From Physcomitrium patens (lineage: Eukaryota > Streptophyta > Bryopsida > Funariales > Funariaceae), in the NCBI RefSeq assembly GCF_000002425.4, contig NC_037273.1, positions 4,400,521 to 4,464,520 on the forward strand: a DNA stretch of 64,000 nt, written 5' to 3'. Position 1 is the stretch's first letter. Each line of letters starts with the position of its first letter. The position numbers and the translations under genes were made by a program. Positions 36,901-48,673 of the stretch are shown one piece after another. Below the pieces are notes generated by a model. The model saw only the letters and a list, made by a program, of their open reading frames with translations, did not search any database and was not told where the DNA came from.

Positions 36901-39900
36901 GGACCGTGCAGCTGGAATCTTGCACAACATCTAGTAAAGGTCCTATTATCTCCTCAGAGCCCTCTCCTTATTTTACATTAAATGTTATTTTAGGACCTAA
37001 ACATTACAAAGTCTCTGCCTTGTTAGATTCAAGAGCCTCAGCATGTTTTTTAGATGAAGAATTTACAAAAATACATAACATATCTTTAGTAAAGAAAACT
37101 AAACATGTTCATGTAGAAGTCATAGATGGTCGTCCATTAACTTCTAGAGATATTACTCACGAAATCCTTCCTATAGAAGTAATAATCAATGGTCATAATA
37201 GTTTTTTAGTATTTAATATCATTAGATCTCTCTTTAATCCAGTCATTTTAGGTTTATCGTGGTTAGAAAAATACAACCCTCAAACAGATTGGATTTCTCG
37301 AACTCTTACTTTCTTTAAAAGTATAACTAATAGTGTAGTTAATCAAGTAGAGAGTCATAAGTCCAGTTCAATTAAACCCGTATTTATAGGTGCAAAAGCT
37401 TTCTTGCATGTTGCTATGAAAGAATCACCATACATTATTTATGCCACACCCATTTTTACTGGTGAAAAGACTTCAAGTGGCATTTCAAGCCAATATCAAG
37501 AATTTTAAGATGTATTTGAAAAAAAGAATGCGGATATACTCCAGGAACATCGTCCCTATGATTGCTCAACTGACCTTTAAGAATGAACACAACCGCCATT
37601 CGGACCAATCTATAGTTTATCACAAAATGAGTTGGCTGAACTCAAAGACTATATTGAAGAAAATCTAGCCAAGAATTTCATACGCCATTCTAAATCTGCG
37701 GCAGGAGCTCCAATTCTATTTGTGAAGAAAAAAGATGGATCATTGTGGATGTGTGTTGATTATCGAGGACTCAATAAGATTACCATCAAAAATAGGTATC
37801 CACTACCTTTAATATCCGAACTTCTTGATTAGCTGAATCAAGCTAAGATCTATACAAAAATAGATCTTCGAGGAGCATACAATCTGGTACGCATCTATAA
37901 AAGAGATGAATGGAAGACTGCGTTTCGAACTAAGTATGGACATTTTGAATACAACGTCATGCTTTTTGGACTTACAAATGCACCAGCAGCTTTTCAACAT
38001 CTAATGAATGATGTTTTTCGAGAGTTTTTGGATGATTTTGCGGTCTGTTATCTAGATGACATCTTGATCTATTCTAAGAATCCAGAAGAACATGAACTTC
38101 ATGTTCGTCATGTGTTACAAAAATTAAGAGATGCAGGACTTTATGCCAAGATAAAAAAGTGTGTATTCCACACTACTCAAGTCGATTTCTTAGGTTACAT
38201 CATTTCAAATGATGGACTTATGATGGATCCTAAGAAAGTTCAAACTATTATAGACTGGAAGATCCAAAAAACGGTAAGAGATGTCCAATGTTTTTTGGGA
38301 TTTGCCAACTACTATTGGATCTTCATCAAAGACTTCTTTCGAGTTGCAGCTCCACTTACATGTTTGACTTTTAAAGACCAACTCCAATGGAATCAAGAAG
38401 CGAAAGTTGCTTTTGAATCTTTCAAGACAGCGTTTGTTTCTGCAGCAATCTTGAATCGTGTTAATTTTTCCAAAGCATTCTTTATGGAAACAGATGCATC
38501 GGACTTTGCTCTAGGTGCGGTTTTATCACAAATGGGAACAGATGACAAACTTCATCCTGTGGTCTTTCATTCAAGAAAATTCTCAGCAGCAGAAATCAAT
38601 TATGAGATCCACGACAAAGAACTTCTTGTAATTGTGGATTCTTTTCAAGAATGGCGTCATTATCAAGAAGGGGCTTCGAGTCCAATCACTGTGTTTACGA
38701 ATCACAAGAACCTTGAATATTTTATGTCAATACACGTATTAAATCGTTGCCAAGCTCGTTGGAGCATGTCTTTGTCAAGATTCGAGTTCATCATCACTTA
38801 TCGGCCAAGAAAACAACAAGGTTTGTCCGATGCCTTCTCTAGACATTCTTATCTTGCACCAAAAGAAAGAGATGCAGCTTTTGAGCAACAAAGAACGGTT
38901 TTCTTGAAGCTGGAGCAATTTCATCTTCGAGTAATAAAATCAACATTGACTATTGATTTAACTTTTCTTAAGCAAGTCCAGTTAAGTATGTCTTCAGACC
39001 CTCTTGTTCATGATATCAAAAATAATTCTTCTAAATCTCATGATCCATCTAAATTTGAATTCAAGAACAACCTACTCTATTTCGAAGGACGCCTATATGT
39101 TCCAGAAAGAGAAGCACGTTTACGTGTTCTTCAAGCTCGTCACGACTTCCCAGTAGCAGGACATTTTGGATATAATAAGACTTTAGAGCTAATATCTAGT
39201 GATTTTTGGTGGCCTCAAATGTGGAAGGCAGTTAAAGATTTTGCACAATCATGTGATGTTTGCTCAAGGTCGAAAACTCCTTGTCATCGACCTTTTGGAC
39301 TTCTTCAACCATTATCCATTCCAGAACAACCATGGTCTTTTGTTTCTATGGACTTCATCACGGATCTTCCAATCTTAGGTTCTTTTGACTCTATATTCAT
39401 GATAGTAGATCGTTTTACCAAGATGGCACATTTTGTACCATGTACAAAATCTATCACAGATGAAGAAACAACTAAGCTCTTTCTTGACAATATCTATCGC
39501 TATCATGGATTACCCAAGGATATTATATAAGATAGGTGAACTCAATTTGTATCAAGATTTTTGCGGACTCTTTTCAAGATTCTTAAAGTGGATATAAAAC
39601 TATCTTCTACATTCCATCCTGAAACTGATGGACAAACGGAGCGTGTTAATTAAGTTTTGGAGCAATATTTAAGATGTACCATTAATTACCAACAAGATGA
39701 TTGAACAACTCTTTTGCCATTGGCAGAGTTTGCTTACAATAACATGGTACATTCTTCTACAAAATAAACACCTTTCTTTGCTAATTATGGTTATCATCCA
39801 CCACTTGATACTTTTGACTTTTCAAAAGTTGATAATCCTGCTGCGAAAGATTTGGCAATTCATTCATTAGAGCTATATGCAACGATGAAGGCGCAGTTAA

Positions 39901-40097
39901 AAGAGGCTCAAGAACAACAAAAGGTCAATGCGGTTGTCTATCGAAAGAAATAACCATCATTCGTCTTGGGTGATAAGGTATGGCTACTTCGTCACAATAT
40001 CAAGACCACTCGTTCTTGTGACAAGTTGGACTATCGAAGGCTGGGACCATTTTCTATTTTTACACAAATCAATCTAGTTGCATATCGTTTATATCTA
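36771..40097 (+). pseudogene. A1 pol: protease, RT, RNase H, integrase
   Basis: Protease at 36771-37508 (LLDSRASACF). TAA follows QYQEF, and two more stops lie at about 37577-37584. RT runs from 37632, with one stop at 37830. A long open frame at 37959-39530 covers RT ([10 protein letters not shown]), RNase H (METDASDFALG), the integrase zinc finger (HDFPVAGH, CDVC) and the first core Asp (SMDFITDLP). The rest of integrase to 40097 has several stops (HPETDGQTERVN visible). F2 interrupts it there. Confidence 0.83.
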
Positions 40098-40101
40098 CCG
40101 T
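40098..40101. repeat. Target-site duplication of F2 (left), CCGT
   Basis: CCGT precedes F2 and recurs at 47820-47823. Depending on the exact LTR end it may be 5 bp (ACCGT). Joining the flanks restores the A1 frame into MKIHLVFHVSLLEP. Confidence 0.8.
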
Positions 40102-40929
40102 TATCGTACTGTAATTACTTACAGTATGTAAAAATTAGTGAAAACATGTAATATGTTTATAAGTCTTAATGTGAGTTAGAATAGTTAGTATGTTAATTTA
40201 AAATGAATTGAAATAAGAAAAATTATTTGAAAGTTAATCTAGTTTGATCATAGACTTTATATTATATAGGATTTAGATAGTTAGTATAAAGATTAAGGGA
40301 AGGGAGGAGTTAAAAGATGAAAATATAACTAGAAGGAGGCTTATTGGGAAGGATGAAAGTAAGACATGGTTGAATGAAGGCAAGGGGTGAAGAACTTCAT
40401 CCCTATTGGTCGAATACCATGCCCAATGGGCTTTGAGGAGGCTGCCCGAGACCATATTAGGATTTAGGGTTCCTCTTTCGAGGCCATTCGAGCTTTTGAG
40501 GCTAGGGTCAGAAGGTTTAGGGTTTTGGGTATAATTTGGGTGAAGATTTTGTGTGATTTTGAGTTTTTATGGAAAAGATATGAATGTTCAAAGATAAGGT
40601 GTCAATTTCGTACCTACTGTCACTTCTTTTGGACATCACATACGAATACGGAGAGCAACGGAAGATCGGCGACTAGATTTGGAGGGAGCATTTTTTCGGC
40701 TACACATTCTACTTATTGTATAGTGAATTTTAAGATTGGGTGAAGGAGTATTGAGGCGTTGAAGACAGCACTTGTAATTTGAAGGCAGCTTGTATATTGA
40801 TGTAATTGCTCCAAAGGAGAGGAGTTTGTATATATAAAATTGTTACCCTTATATTTCAAACTTGATTGATTATTTAGTGACAGCTAGAAGCCCGGCGCTT
40901 TCTTGAGGCAAACTCTCTCTACCCCGACA
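40102..40929 (+). repeat. 5' LTR of F2 (828 bp)
   Basis: It starts TATCGTACTG (TG mutated to TA) and ends ACCCCGACA. A TATA-like GTATATATAAAA lies near 40828. The primer site TGGTGCTTCCACTGAGAG begins at 40934. Confidence 0.92.
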
Positions 40930-40985
40930 TATTTGGTGCTTCCACTGAGAGAGCCTTAAGGCACTAAAATTCTCAATAATTTAGA

Positions 40986-43400
40986 ATGGGGGATCAAGTT
41001 CTAGGGTTTGGACTACCAAGTGGAGTAGGTGCTCATGATTTATTCAGGGCATTTGCTCAATTTATGGAAGAAAGGCAACAGGTGCATGGGGAGGATAAGA
41101 ATACCACCAAAGCTTTACAAGTAGTGGTGGATAAGGTTGGGAGGTTTGATGAGAGGAACATCACTAAGTTCCTCAGGGTTTATACATGTAAAATGGAAGT
41201 GCATCAGGTTTCAGAAGTAAAGATGATTTCTACCTTTGATTTGGCAGTGGTATCAGAAATCAGAGAGAGGGTGCAAGAGTTGCATACTGAGACTATATCA
41301 TGGAAGAAATTTGAAGAACTCTTGAAAGATGAGTTTTTTGAGGAGGATTTAGAAAGAATGACAAAAAAAACTTTTTTGGATTGGATTGAGTAAAGGCCAG
41401 GGAATCAAATGGCTCCCAATGAATTAATCAGGAAATTTGAGGCTAAGTTTGGACAGTTACCATGACAAGAGAGGCAGCTTTTGGAAATAAGGAAGACTGG
41501 ATTGTTTTTACAAACAGCTGATGAATATTTGGAGGATAAGCTACTCTTTTATCTAGCAGACAAGACATTTGAGAGTGGTTTTACTAATGATTGGAAGGTA
41601 GTAAAAGAGATAGTGGGGCTTTTGGCTAGGCAACAAAAGATTAAGACTCGTGGATTATTACCAAGGTTGGAGCCAATGCCTGCATCTCAAAATCTAATGC
41701 CACCTCAAAACGGAATCAAGATTGTTAAGGATGGTACTCTTGAAGACCTAATTAAGGACATACAAGACTTGAAGGTGGAAATGATTGAATTGAAGAAATC
41801 CCAGATGGCAAGCTCATGAAAGACAATTGAAGGCTCAAAGGGATTTATAGAAAGATGTATGTGGTGTGATAATCCAAACCATAAGCGTGGTGAGTGTGAT
41901 AGCTATAAGGCTGCAATCAAGGATGGTATTGTGTATTTCAAAGAGGGCATGATAAGACTCATAGGGTCAGATGAGCCTCTAAAGACTAATTTTGAGAAGG
42001 GTGGCATGAAAAAATTAGTAGAGGAGCAAACATCAAAGAATAGTGCCATAAAAGGGGAAGGAGCTGAGTCTTATTCTATTACAGTTGAACAAAAGGGAGT
42101 TAAGGCTGTTTCTTTGCCAACTAAAGGAGTCACGATGAGGGGAGCTGAAGCTATCAGAAAGAAAACTGGGTAGAATGATCCAGTTGATGCTATTAGCATT
42201 AAAGCATATTTGTGTGGAGACAAGCATGATGATGATATGCATGATGCTATGGTTGAGGAAAAAAGAGGTAGAACTATTCATGAAGAGGATGTTATTGAGC
42301 TTGAAAACAAGAGGAGGTTTCCAAGAAATAAAGAAGCTTCTAAGGAGCAAAAAACTGAGAAGGTATCTTCTTCTACTCATCCTGGTAGTGCACCATTATC
42401 AAAAGAGTGGTGGGAGAAGAGCAAAGAAAAGGAGAAAGAAGATACAAGCAAACCTAAAGGTAAAACTCCTGCTTATAAACTTCAATCTGAGATTGAATCA
42501 TCTACAAATATGAAGAGTATTTTAGAAGAGAAGATCTTGGATGCAAAGATTGAATTCACTCTAAGAGAGGCTCTAGGCATAGCCAAGAAGGATTTTCATA
42601 AATTAATCATCAATGTGATAAAGAAGAAGAGGCAAATGACAGCAGAAGCTATTATGGTAGAGGCATTGGATACTCGAGTAACTGTGGATGAAGAAGAAGA
42701 GATAGGACAGGTATTTGCACAATTTGCAATGCCTAAAACTAGAAATAAGGTTGATATGGAAAACAAGGTTTCATTTAAACATGTTGAAGGTAAAAGAGAG
42801 CATCAAGTGGAATGCACACCTTTGGGATTTATAGGGATAAGGAAGGATGCACAAGAAGGAAGTGTTAATACTTGCTCCAAATGTGAAAATGAGGGAATAG
42901 AGAGTAGTAGTTATTTAGTTTCTTATTGGGCTAGAGCTACTACAGAAACATATGTGACTTTGGGGGACTTTAAAGATCCAATTTTGGCCCAGGTTGATCA
43001 TGGATCTGAAATCAACATCATGTTAAGGAAGATATATGAGAAGAATAAGTGGCCAATTGATATCAACCATGGTTGGGTAATCAGAGCTGCAAACAATCAA
43101 CAAGGTGATTTACATAGAGCTTGTCCAGCTGTAAAGACTAGAATTGGAGATGTAGAAGTGGAGCAAAATTTCTTTGTGCAAAACTCTACTACATATCCGG
43201 TAATACTTGGTCAACCTTATATTACAGCTGCTAGAATGGAGACTAGAGTCTTGAATGATGGTTCACATTATGCCAGAATTCGGAGTTGGGATGGGAGAAA
43301 AGCTGTGCAATTTATTACTGTGAAACCTATCCATGAGAGACACAGAGAACAATTAAGAGGGATGCCCTTGGAGCCAGGAAATAACTTTGTGGATTTCTAA
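40986..43400 (+). pseudogene. F2 gag-protease, one frame with four stops
   Basis: The frame starts at ATG 40986 (MGDQVLGFGLPSG). Stops fall at 41391, 41463, 41817 and 42171 without frameshifts. Features are the gag helical region, a zinc knuckle CMWCDNPNHKRGEC near 41853-41895, a long Lys/Glu-rich linker, and a protease with VDHGSEINIM near 42990-43020 and VILGQPYITAARMETR near 43200. Asp-His-Gly replaces the common Asp-Ser/Thr-Gly and seems usual for this lineage. Each stop is one transition from Gln, Arg or Trp. Confidence 0.78.
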
Positions 43401-43585
43401 AAAGCACCCTTGTAAGATGGGGGCACATGGGTGCAAATGATTCATCTACAAACCCCAGTATAGATAGTATGAGTTTTGGATTTTTGAACTTATCTAGTAA
43501 TGGATTTGTGAATATTTAAAAGATTAAAGATTTAGATTCTATAAATAAAAAAAGGATAAAGAAATAAGAAAAGAACTTAAAAAGA

Positions 43586-46500
43586 GTGGATTTAGTTTCA
43601 AGTGATGAAGCCATAGTTGGAGTAATAGAAGAAATAGGTTTGGAAGATGATTTGGTAAAGATTTTGGAGAATCTAGCTATAAACATAGATGGAGATGCTA
43701 TAGTAGAAATATATTCAAGAAGGACTTATGAAGGATTAGAAAGGATGGTAGCAAATGGTGGACTTGCTACAAACTATGGATTGAAGCATGAAGCTAGAGT
43801 ACAAACTAAATATAAAATTGTGGCAAGAAAGGTAAAGCCTGTAGCTACACAATTACTAGTTGATAATATGGAGCATATTAAACAAGCAGTTATGGAGCCA
43901 AGTCTAAGAGAGAGGCGTCGAATTGGACATCAATTTACACAAGAATCATTAGCTAAGTTGAAGATTGGAGGGGGTGACTTCTTAACATCAACGGAGGAAG
44001 ATATGTTTCAAGAAATGTTTATTAGACCTGGTAAGGCATTTGCCTTAACTCCTGATGAAATTGGATGTGTGGATCCTAGTATTATAGTATCTATGGTAAT
44101 CTTTACAGTGCCACATGTTCCATGGGATTTAAAGCCTATACCTGTGCCTAGAGCTTTACTTCCAAAATTGATAGAATTATTAAAAGAGAAGGTGAAGATG
44201 GATATTTTGGAATCTTCAATTGCTCCCTATTCTAATAGATGGTTCACAGTATCCAAGAAGTCAGAGGCATTAAGGTTTATTCACGATATGCAACCTGCAA
44301 ACAGGGTGACTATTCGAAATATGGGATCAGGTCCCATAGTAGATGAAGTGGCTGAACAATTTGCAGGTCATGCCATTTATTCTATTGGAGACTTATATTT
44401 TGGATATGACCAATTTCAATTGGCTAAAGAGAGTAGAGATTTAACTACCATGAAGACTCCTTTGGGTTTAATGAGGATGTGTACGCTACCTCAAGGTGCA
44501 ACCAACTCAGTGGCTCATATGCAAAATGCTATGAACCAAATATTAAAAGAATTTGTACCTGAGAAAACCATTCCATTTCTAGATGATATACCTATAAAAG
44601 GAGATAAAGAAGAAGACAAAGATGAGACTATGGAGGTTGAAGGTTGTAGAAAGTTTGTGAAGAAATATATTGAAGATGTGGCTCAGATATTAGAGAGATT
44701 GGAGTCAGTTAATCTCACGTTATCTTTGGAGAAATCAAGCTTTGGAGTTGATGAGATTCTAGTGATGGGGCACATGTGTGGCAAGTATGGTAGGAAACCA
44801 AACCTTCATAAGATTGATGCTATATCTAGAATTAAGGCTTGTAAAAATGTTACAGAAGCCAGAAGGTTTTTAGGAGCATGTGTATTCTATCACATTTGGG
44901 TGCCACACTTTGTCCATATCTCAGAGCCACTATATAAGTTATTAAGGAAAGATAAGAAATTTGTATGGGAAGAAGAACAAGAAACAGCTATGGAAAATCT
45001 AAAAAAAATGTTGAGTTCACCACCTGTGCTTAAACAAGTGGATTATCAATGTGAAAGACCAGTAATTGTAACAGTGGATACAAGCCCTTTAGCAATTGGA
45101 TGGGCTATTGGACAAAATGATGTAGAGGGAAGAAGATTTGCTATAAGGTTTGGAGCTAGGATTCTTACAAAGAGACAAAGAGCTTATCCACAAGTTAAAA
45201 GAGAGCTTTGGGGAGCGCTTACAGCATTAAAGGTTGAGAGGAATTATTTGATTGGAGCAAGTATGGTTTTGGAAACAGATTGTTTGCCATTACTTGGAAT
45301 GATAATTAACTGTACTACTCCAGATATTGCCATGCTAAGATGGATAGCCTATATAAGGACATTAAACCCTGTTTTGGTACATATTACTGGTAAAGAGAAC
45401 TTGGTGGCAAATATGTTGTCCAGAGCTAGATATACATTTGAAGAAGAGATGATGGCATATGAAAGAGGTGAAGATGAAGAAGAGAAGAATTATGGAAGTT
45501 CATTTGCTACTGGTGGAATGGATTTTGGTGAGAAGGTTCAAAATTTCTATGAAGGTACGTATGAAGGCAAGTTGAAGGATATTAGAATTTATTTAAGCAC
45601 AATGAAAAAACAAGAAGGGTGGATGGACAAAACCTTCAAAGATATTAGACACCAATCCTATGATTATATACTCAGGGATGGATTTCTATGGAAGAGGCCA
45701 AAAAGAGGTGACAAAATTCCATTGAGAGTTATAGGAGATCTTGAAACTAAAATTAAGGTTTTAAGAGAATATCATAATACACTTTGGGCAGGACATAGAG
45801 GAGTTTGGGCCACATATACTAAGATCAAAGAAAGGTATTGGTGGAAGGGTTTATATAAAGATGTAGAAGACTTTGTGAGTTCATGCATAGAGTGCCAACT
45901 ACAATCTAAGGTTAGGTATAGAGATGGATTACATCCTACTTATCCACCTTCTATACATTTTCAATGGGTAATTGATTTGGTAGCTATGCCTTCAGGATTA
46001 TGGGGTATGAAATATTTGATTTTAGCAAGAGAAGAGTTATCAAACTATGTTGAAGGAAGGGCTTTGAAAACCAAGACCACGGAAGCAATATGCAGGTTTA
46101 TATTAGAAGACATCTTCAGCAGATATGGCTATATTGGGAGGATGAGAGCTGATAGAGGAGAATTGGATGCCATAGAAGCAAGAGATTTTTTCAAAAGGTA
46201 TGGAGTTCAATTGAAGTTGACTACTTCTTATAATCCTGAAGCCAATGGAAAGAGTGAAAGAAGTCATCCTCCAATCATTTATGCATTGGTTAAGGCATGT
46301 AAGGGTAAATCAATTCAATGGCCTAAACTGCTTCCATTTGCTTTATGGGCTGATAGAACTACTCATAGTACTGTCACTGGTTATATGCCTATGGAATTAA
46401 TGTTAGGACAAAAACCTATAATGCCTGCTGAAGCAACCTATCCTACATGGATGTTTTTGTCTTGGGAAGATAACATTAATAGAGAAAGATTATTAGAGCT

Positions 46501-46948
46501 TCGAATCCAATAGTTAAGAAGATTACCTGAGGACCTACAAATTGCAGCTGAGAGGTTAAAGGAAGCAAGATTAAAAAATAAAGAGAGGTTTGATAAGACT
46601 CATAGGTTAAGGCCTAAACCTATAGAGATTGGAGATTGGGTTCTAGTTTATGATAGCAGCCTTGAGCATCAACATAGTACTGTAAAGAAATTTGCAAAAA
46701 AATGGTTTGGACCATATGTGGTGGTTATAGTCCATGATAATGCCACATATACCTTACGTGAGTTAGATGGAGCTATCATTAGAATTCCAATAGCAGGGAA
46801 GAAAGTGAAGGCTTTCAAAAGAAGAGATGGGCGGTTTCAAATAGAAGATCTTGAAGAATTCTTACCTCAATATTTGGACCAAGAACATGAAGAAGAAGAA
46901 GACTCTATGAGTGATTCCAAGAAGTCTCAAGAGGATGAAAAAGAGTAG
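43586..46948 (+). pseudogene. F2 pol: RT, RNase H, integrase (one stop)
   Basis: Open for 975 codons to TAG at 46511, then in the same frame to 46948. Domains are RT (about residues 150-330; FLDDIPIKG active site), RNase H (about 490-620; TVDTSPLAIGWAIG, KRELWGAL, ETDCLP), integrase zinc finger (HNTLWAGHRG, CIECQ), integrase core (IDLVAMPSG, ADRGELDA, NPEANGKSERSH supplying Asp, Asp, Glu) and a C-terminal beta-barrel-like region (GDWVLVYDSS) with an acidic tail. The frame differs from gag-protease, separated by about 185 nt. Catalytic residues look intact. Confidence 0.85.
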
Positions 46949-46992
46949 TATGTGGATTATATCGGAGAATGTGCATGTTTGAAGGGGGTGGA

Positions 46993-47819
46993 TGTCGTAC
47001 TGTAATTACTTATAGTATGTAAAAATTAGTGAAAATATCTAATATGTTTATAAGTCTTAATGTGAGTTAGAATAGTTAGTATGTTAATTTAAAATGAATT
47101 GAAATAAGAAAAATTATTTGGAAGTTAATCTAGTTTGATCATAGACTTTATATTATATAGGATTTAGATAGTTAGTATAAAGATTAAGGGAAGAGAGGAG
47201 TTAAAAGATGAAAATATAACTAGAAGGAGGCTTATTGGGAAGGATGAAAGTAAGGCATGGTTGGATGAAGGCAAGGGGTGAAGAACTTCATCCCTATTGG
47301 TTGAATACCATGCCCAATGGGCTTTGAGGAGGCTGCCCGAGGCCATATTAGGAATTAGGGTTCCTCTTTCGAGGCCATTCGAGCTTTTGAGGCTAGGGTC
47401 AGAAGGTTTAGGGTTTTGGGTATAATTTGGGGAAGATTTTGTGTGATTTTGAATTTTTATGGAAAAGATATGAATGTTCAAAGATAAGGTGTCAATTTCG
47501 TACCTACTGTCACTTCTTTTGGACATCACATACGAATACGGAGACCAACGGAAGATCGGCGACTAGATTTGGAGGGAGCATTTTTTCGGCTACACATTCT
47601 ACTTATTGTATAGTGAATTCTAAGATTGGATGAAGGAGTATTAAGGCGTTGAAGACAGCACTTGTAATTTGAAGGCAGCTTGTATATTGATGTAATTGCT
47701 CCAAAGGAGAGGAGTTTATATATATAAAATTGTTACCCTTATATTTCAAACTTGATTGAGTATTTAGTGACAGCCAGAAGCCCAGCGCTTTCTTGAGGCA
47801 AACTCTCGCTACCCCGACA
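46993..47819 (+). repeat. 3' LTR of F2 (827 bp)
   Basis: It follows the polypurine tract GAAGGGGGTGGA (46981-46992). It starts TGTCGTACTG and ends ACCCCGACA. Confidence 0.92.
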
Positions 47820-47823
47820 CCGT

Positions 47824-48095
47824 AGTCAATGAAAATCCATCTAGTATTCCACGTGTCTCTTCTTGAACCATACAAGACAGTGGACATACCAAGAAGACGA
47901 CAAGCTCGACCTCATCCTATAGAAGTGGACAATAATGAAGAGTTTGAAGTAGAAGAAATCTTAGATTCAAGGCGGCATTGAAATGAATTAGAATATCTTG
48001 TCCATTGGCGCGGATATGGTATTAGTGAACGCACATGGGAGCCAATAAAGAATCTTGCAAATACAGCAAAGACGGTGGAGGCTTTTCATCAATGA
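47824..48095 (+). pseudogene. A1 integrase end and chromodomain
   Basis: A1 resumes after F2 with MKIHLVFHVSLLEP. The chromodomain follows: EEFEVEEILDSRRH, stop (TGA), NELEYLVHWRGYGISERTWEP, and the frame ends at TGA 48093. Chromodomains of such elements bind modified histones and steer integration. A3 has the same TGA at the same codon. Confidence 0.85.
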
Positions 48096-48210
48096 CATCC
48101 ATCTAAATCAAGATGAAAACCTTCTTTATATAAAAAACAACATCTAGGCAAGATAACATTCTACTTTCAATTCTTGTTTGTAGCTTCTTTGTAGTAGTGA
48201 CGCTCAGGAG

Positions 48211-48633
48211 ATGGAGAACCAACAAGCAGCCAATTCGATTTAAGAGCCTTCATTTGCTGACTTACCGGATGAGACATTACAATTATCACAACCTTCAAGA
48301 CGACGCAATCGAGATGAAGATCTTCAAGAATGACATGTTCTTCCTCGAATAGATGGCGAGATACAACACGTTTGGTATCACAATTTGAAAATAGACTCCG
48401 AATGTTTGGTGATTGTGCTAGAGGTAGGAACAACTTTTGATGGTGTTCTAAATATTCTATTCGAAGGAAGTTACGAAGGCCTCAACAATGATCAAATAAC
48501 TGGGTGGTCTTTCCGCCTTGGTAAGGGACACTACCGATGGTTGAGAGGCCCTATCAATCATCTTCGAAGAGAACAAAGATCAGAGTATGTGGCGAATACA
48601 ATTCTTTGCATCATAGATTTTTTCAACATTTGA
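48211..48633 (+). pseudogene. A1 accessory 3' ORF (423 nt)
   Basis: It starts ATG (MENQQAANS) about 115 nt after pol. Two early stops replace Gln/Arg-type codons; the last 83 codons are open (ILFEGSYEGLNNDQ, HYRWLRGPINHLRREQ). The length is identical to the A2 and A3 copies. The polypurine tract AAAAGGGGGA (48661-48670) lies just downstream. Confidence 0.75.
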
Positions 48634-48673
48634 TGACCACTTCTCATGGAATTTGTCCCTAAAAGGGGGATAA

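Larger units (their letters stand above)
40102..47819 (+). mobile_element. Young fungal-type Ty3/Gypsy element F2
   Basis: A 7.7-kb element with LTRs of 828 and 827 bp that differ at about 22 sites, mostly transitions. Complete order: LTR, primer site, gag, protease, RT, RNase H, integrase, polypurine tract, LTR. It lacks a chromodomain. The RT (PHVPWDLKPIPVPRALLPK, FLDDIPIKG) matches a Gypsy type abundant in basidiomycetes. It is the best preserved element in the window, with about five stops in the main frames. Confidence 0.9.

Noticed and set aside
48167..48433. 88-codon antisense frame over the A1 3' ORF (similar ones at 31132-31416 and 58188-58550)
   Set aside because: Antisense frames recur only because the sense ORF is conserved. 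The sense frame has the fixed start, stop and length and natural composition.
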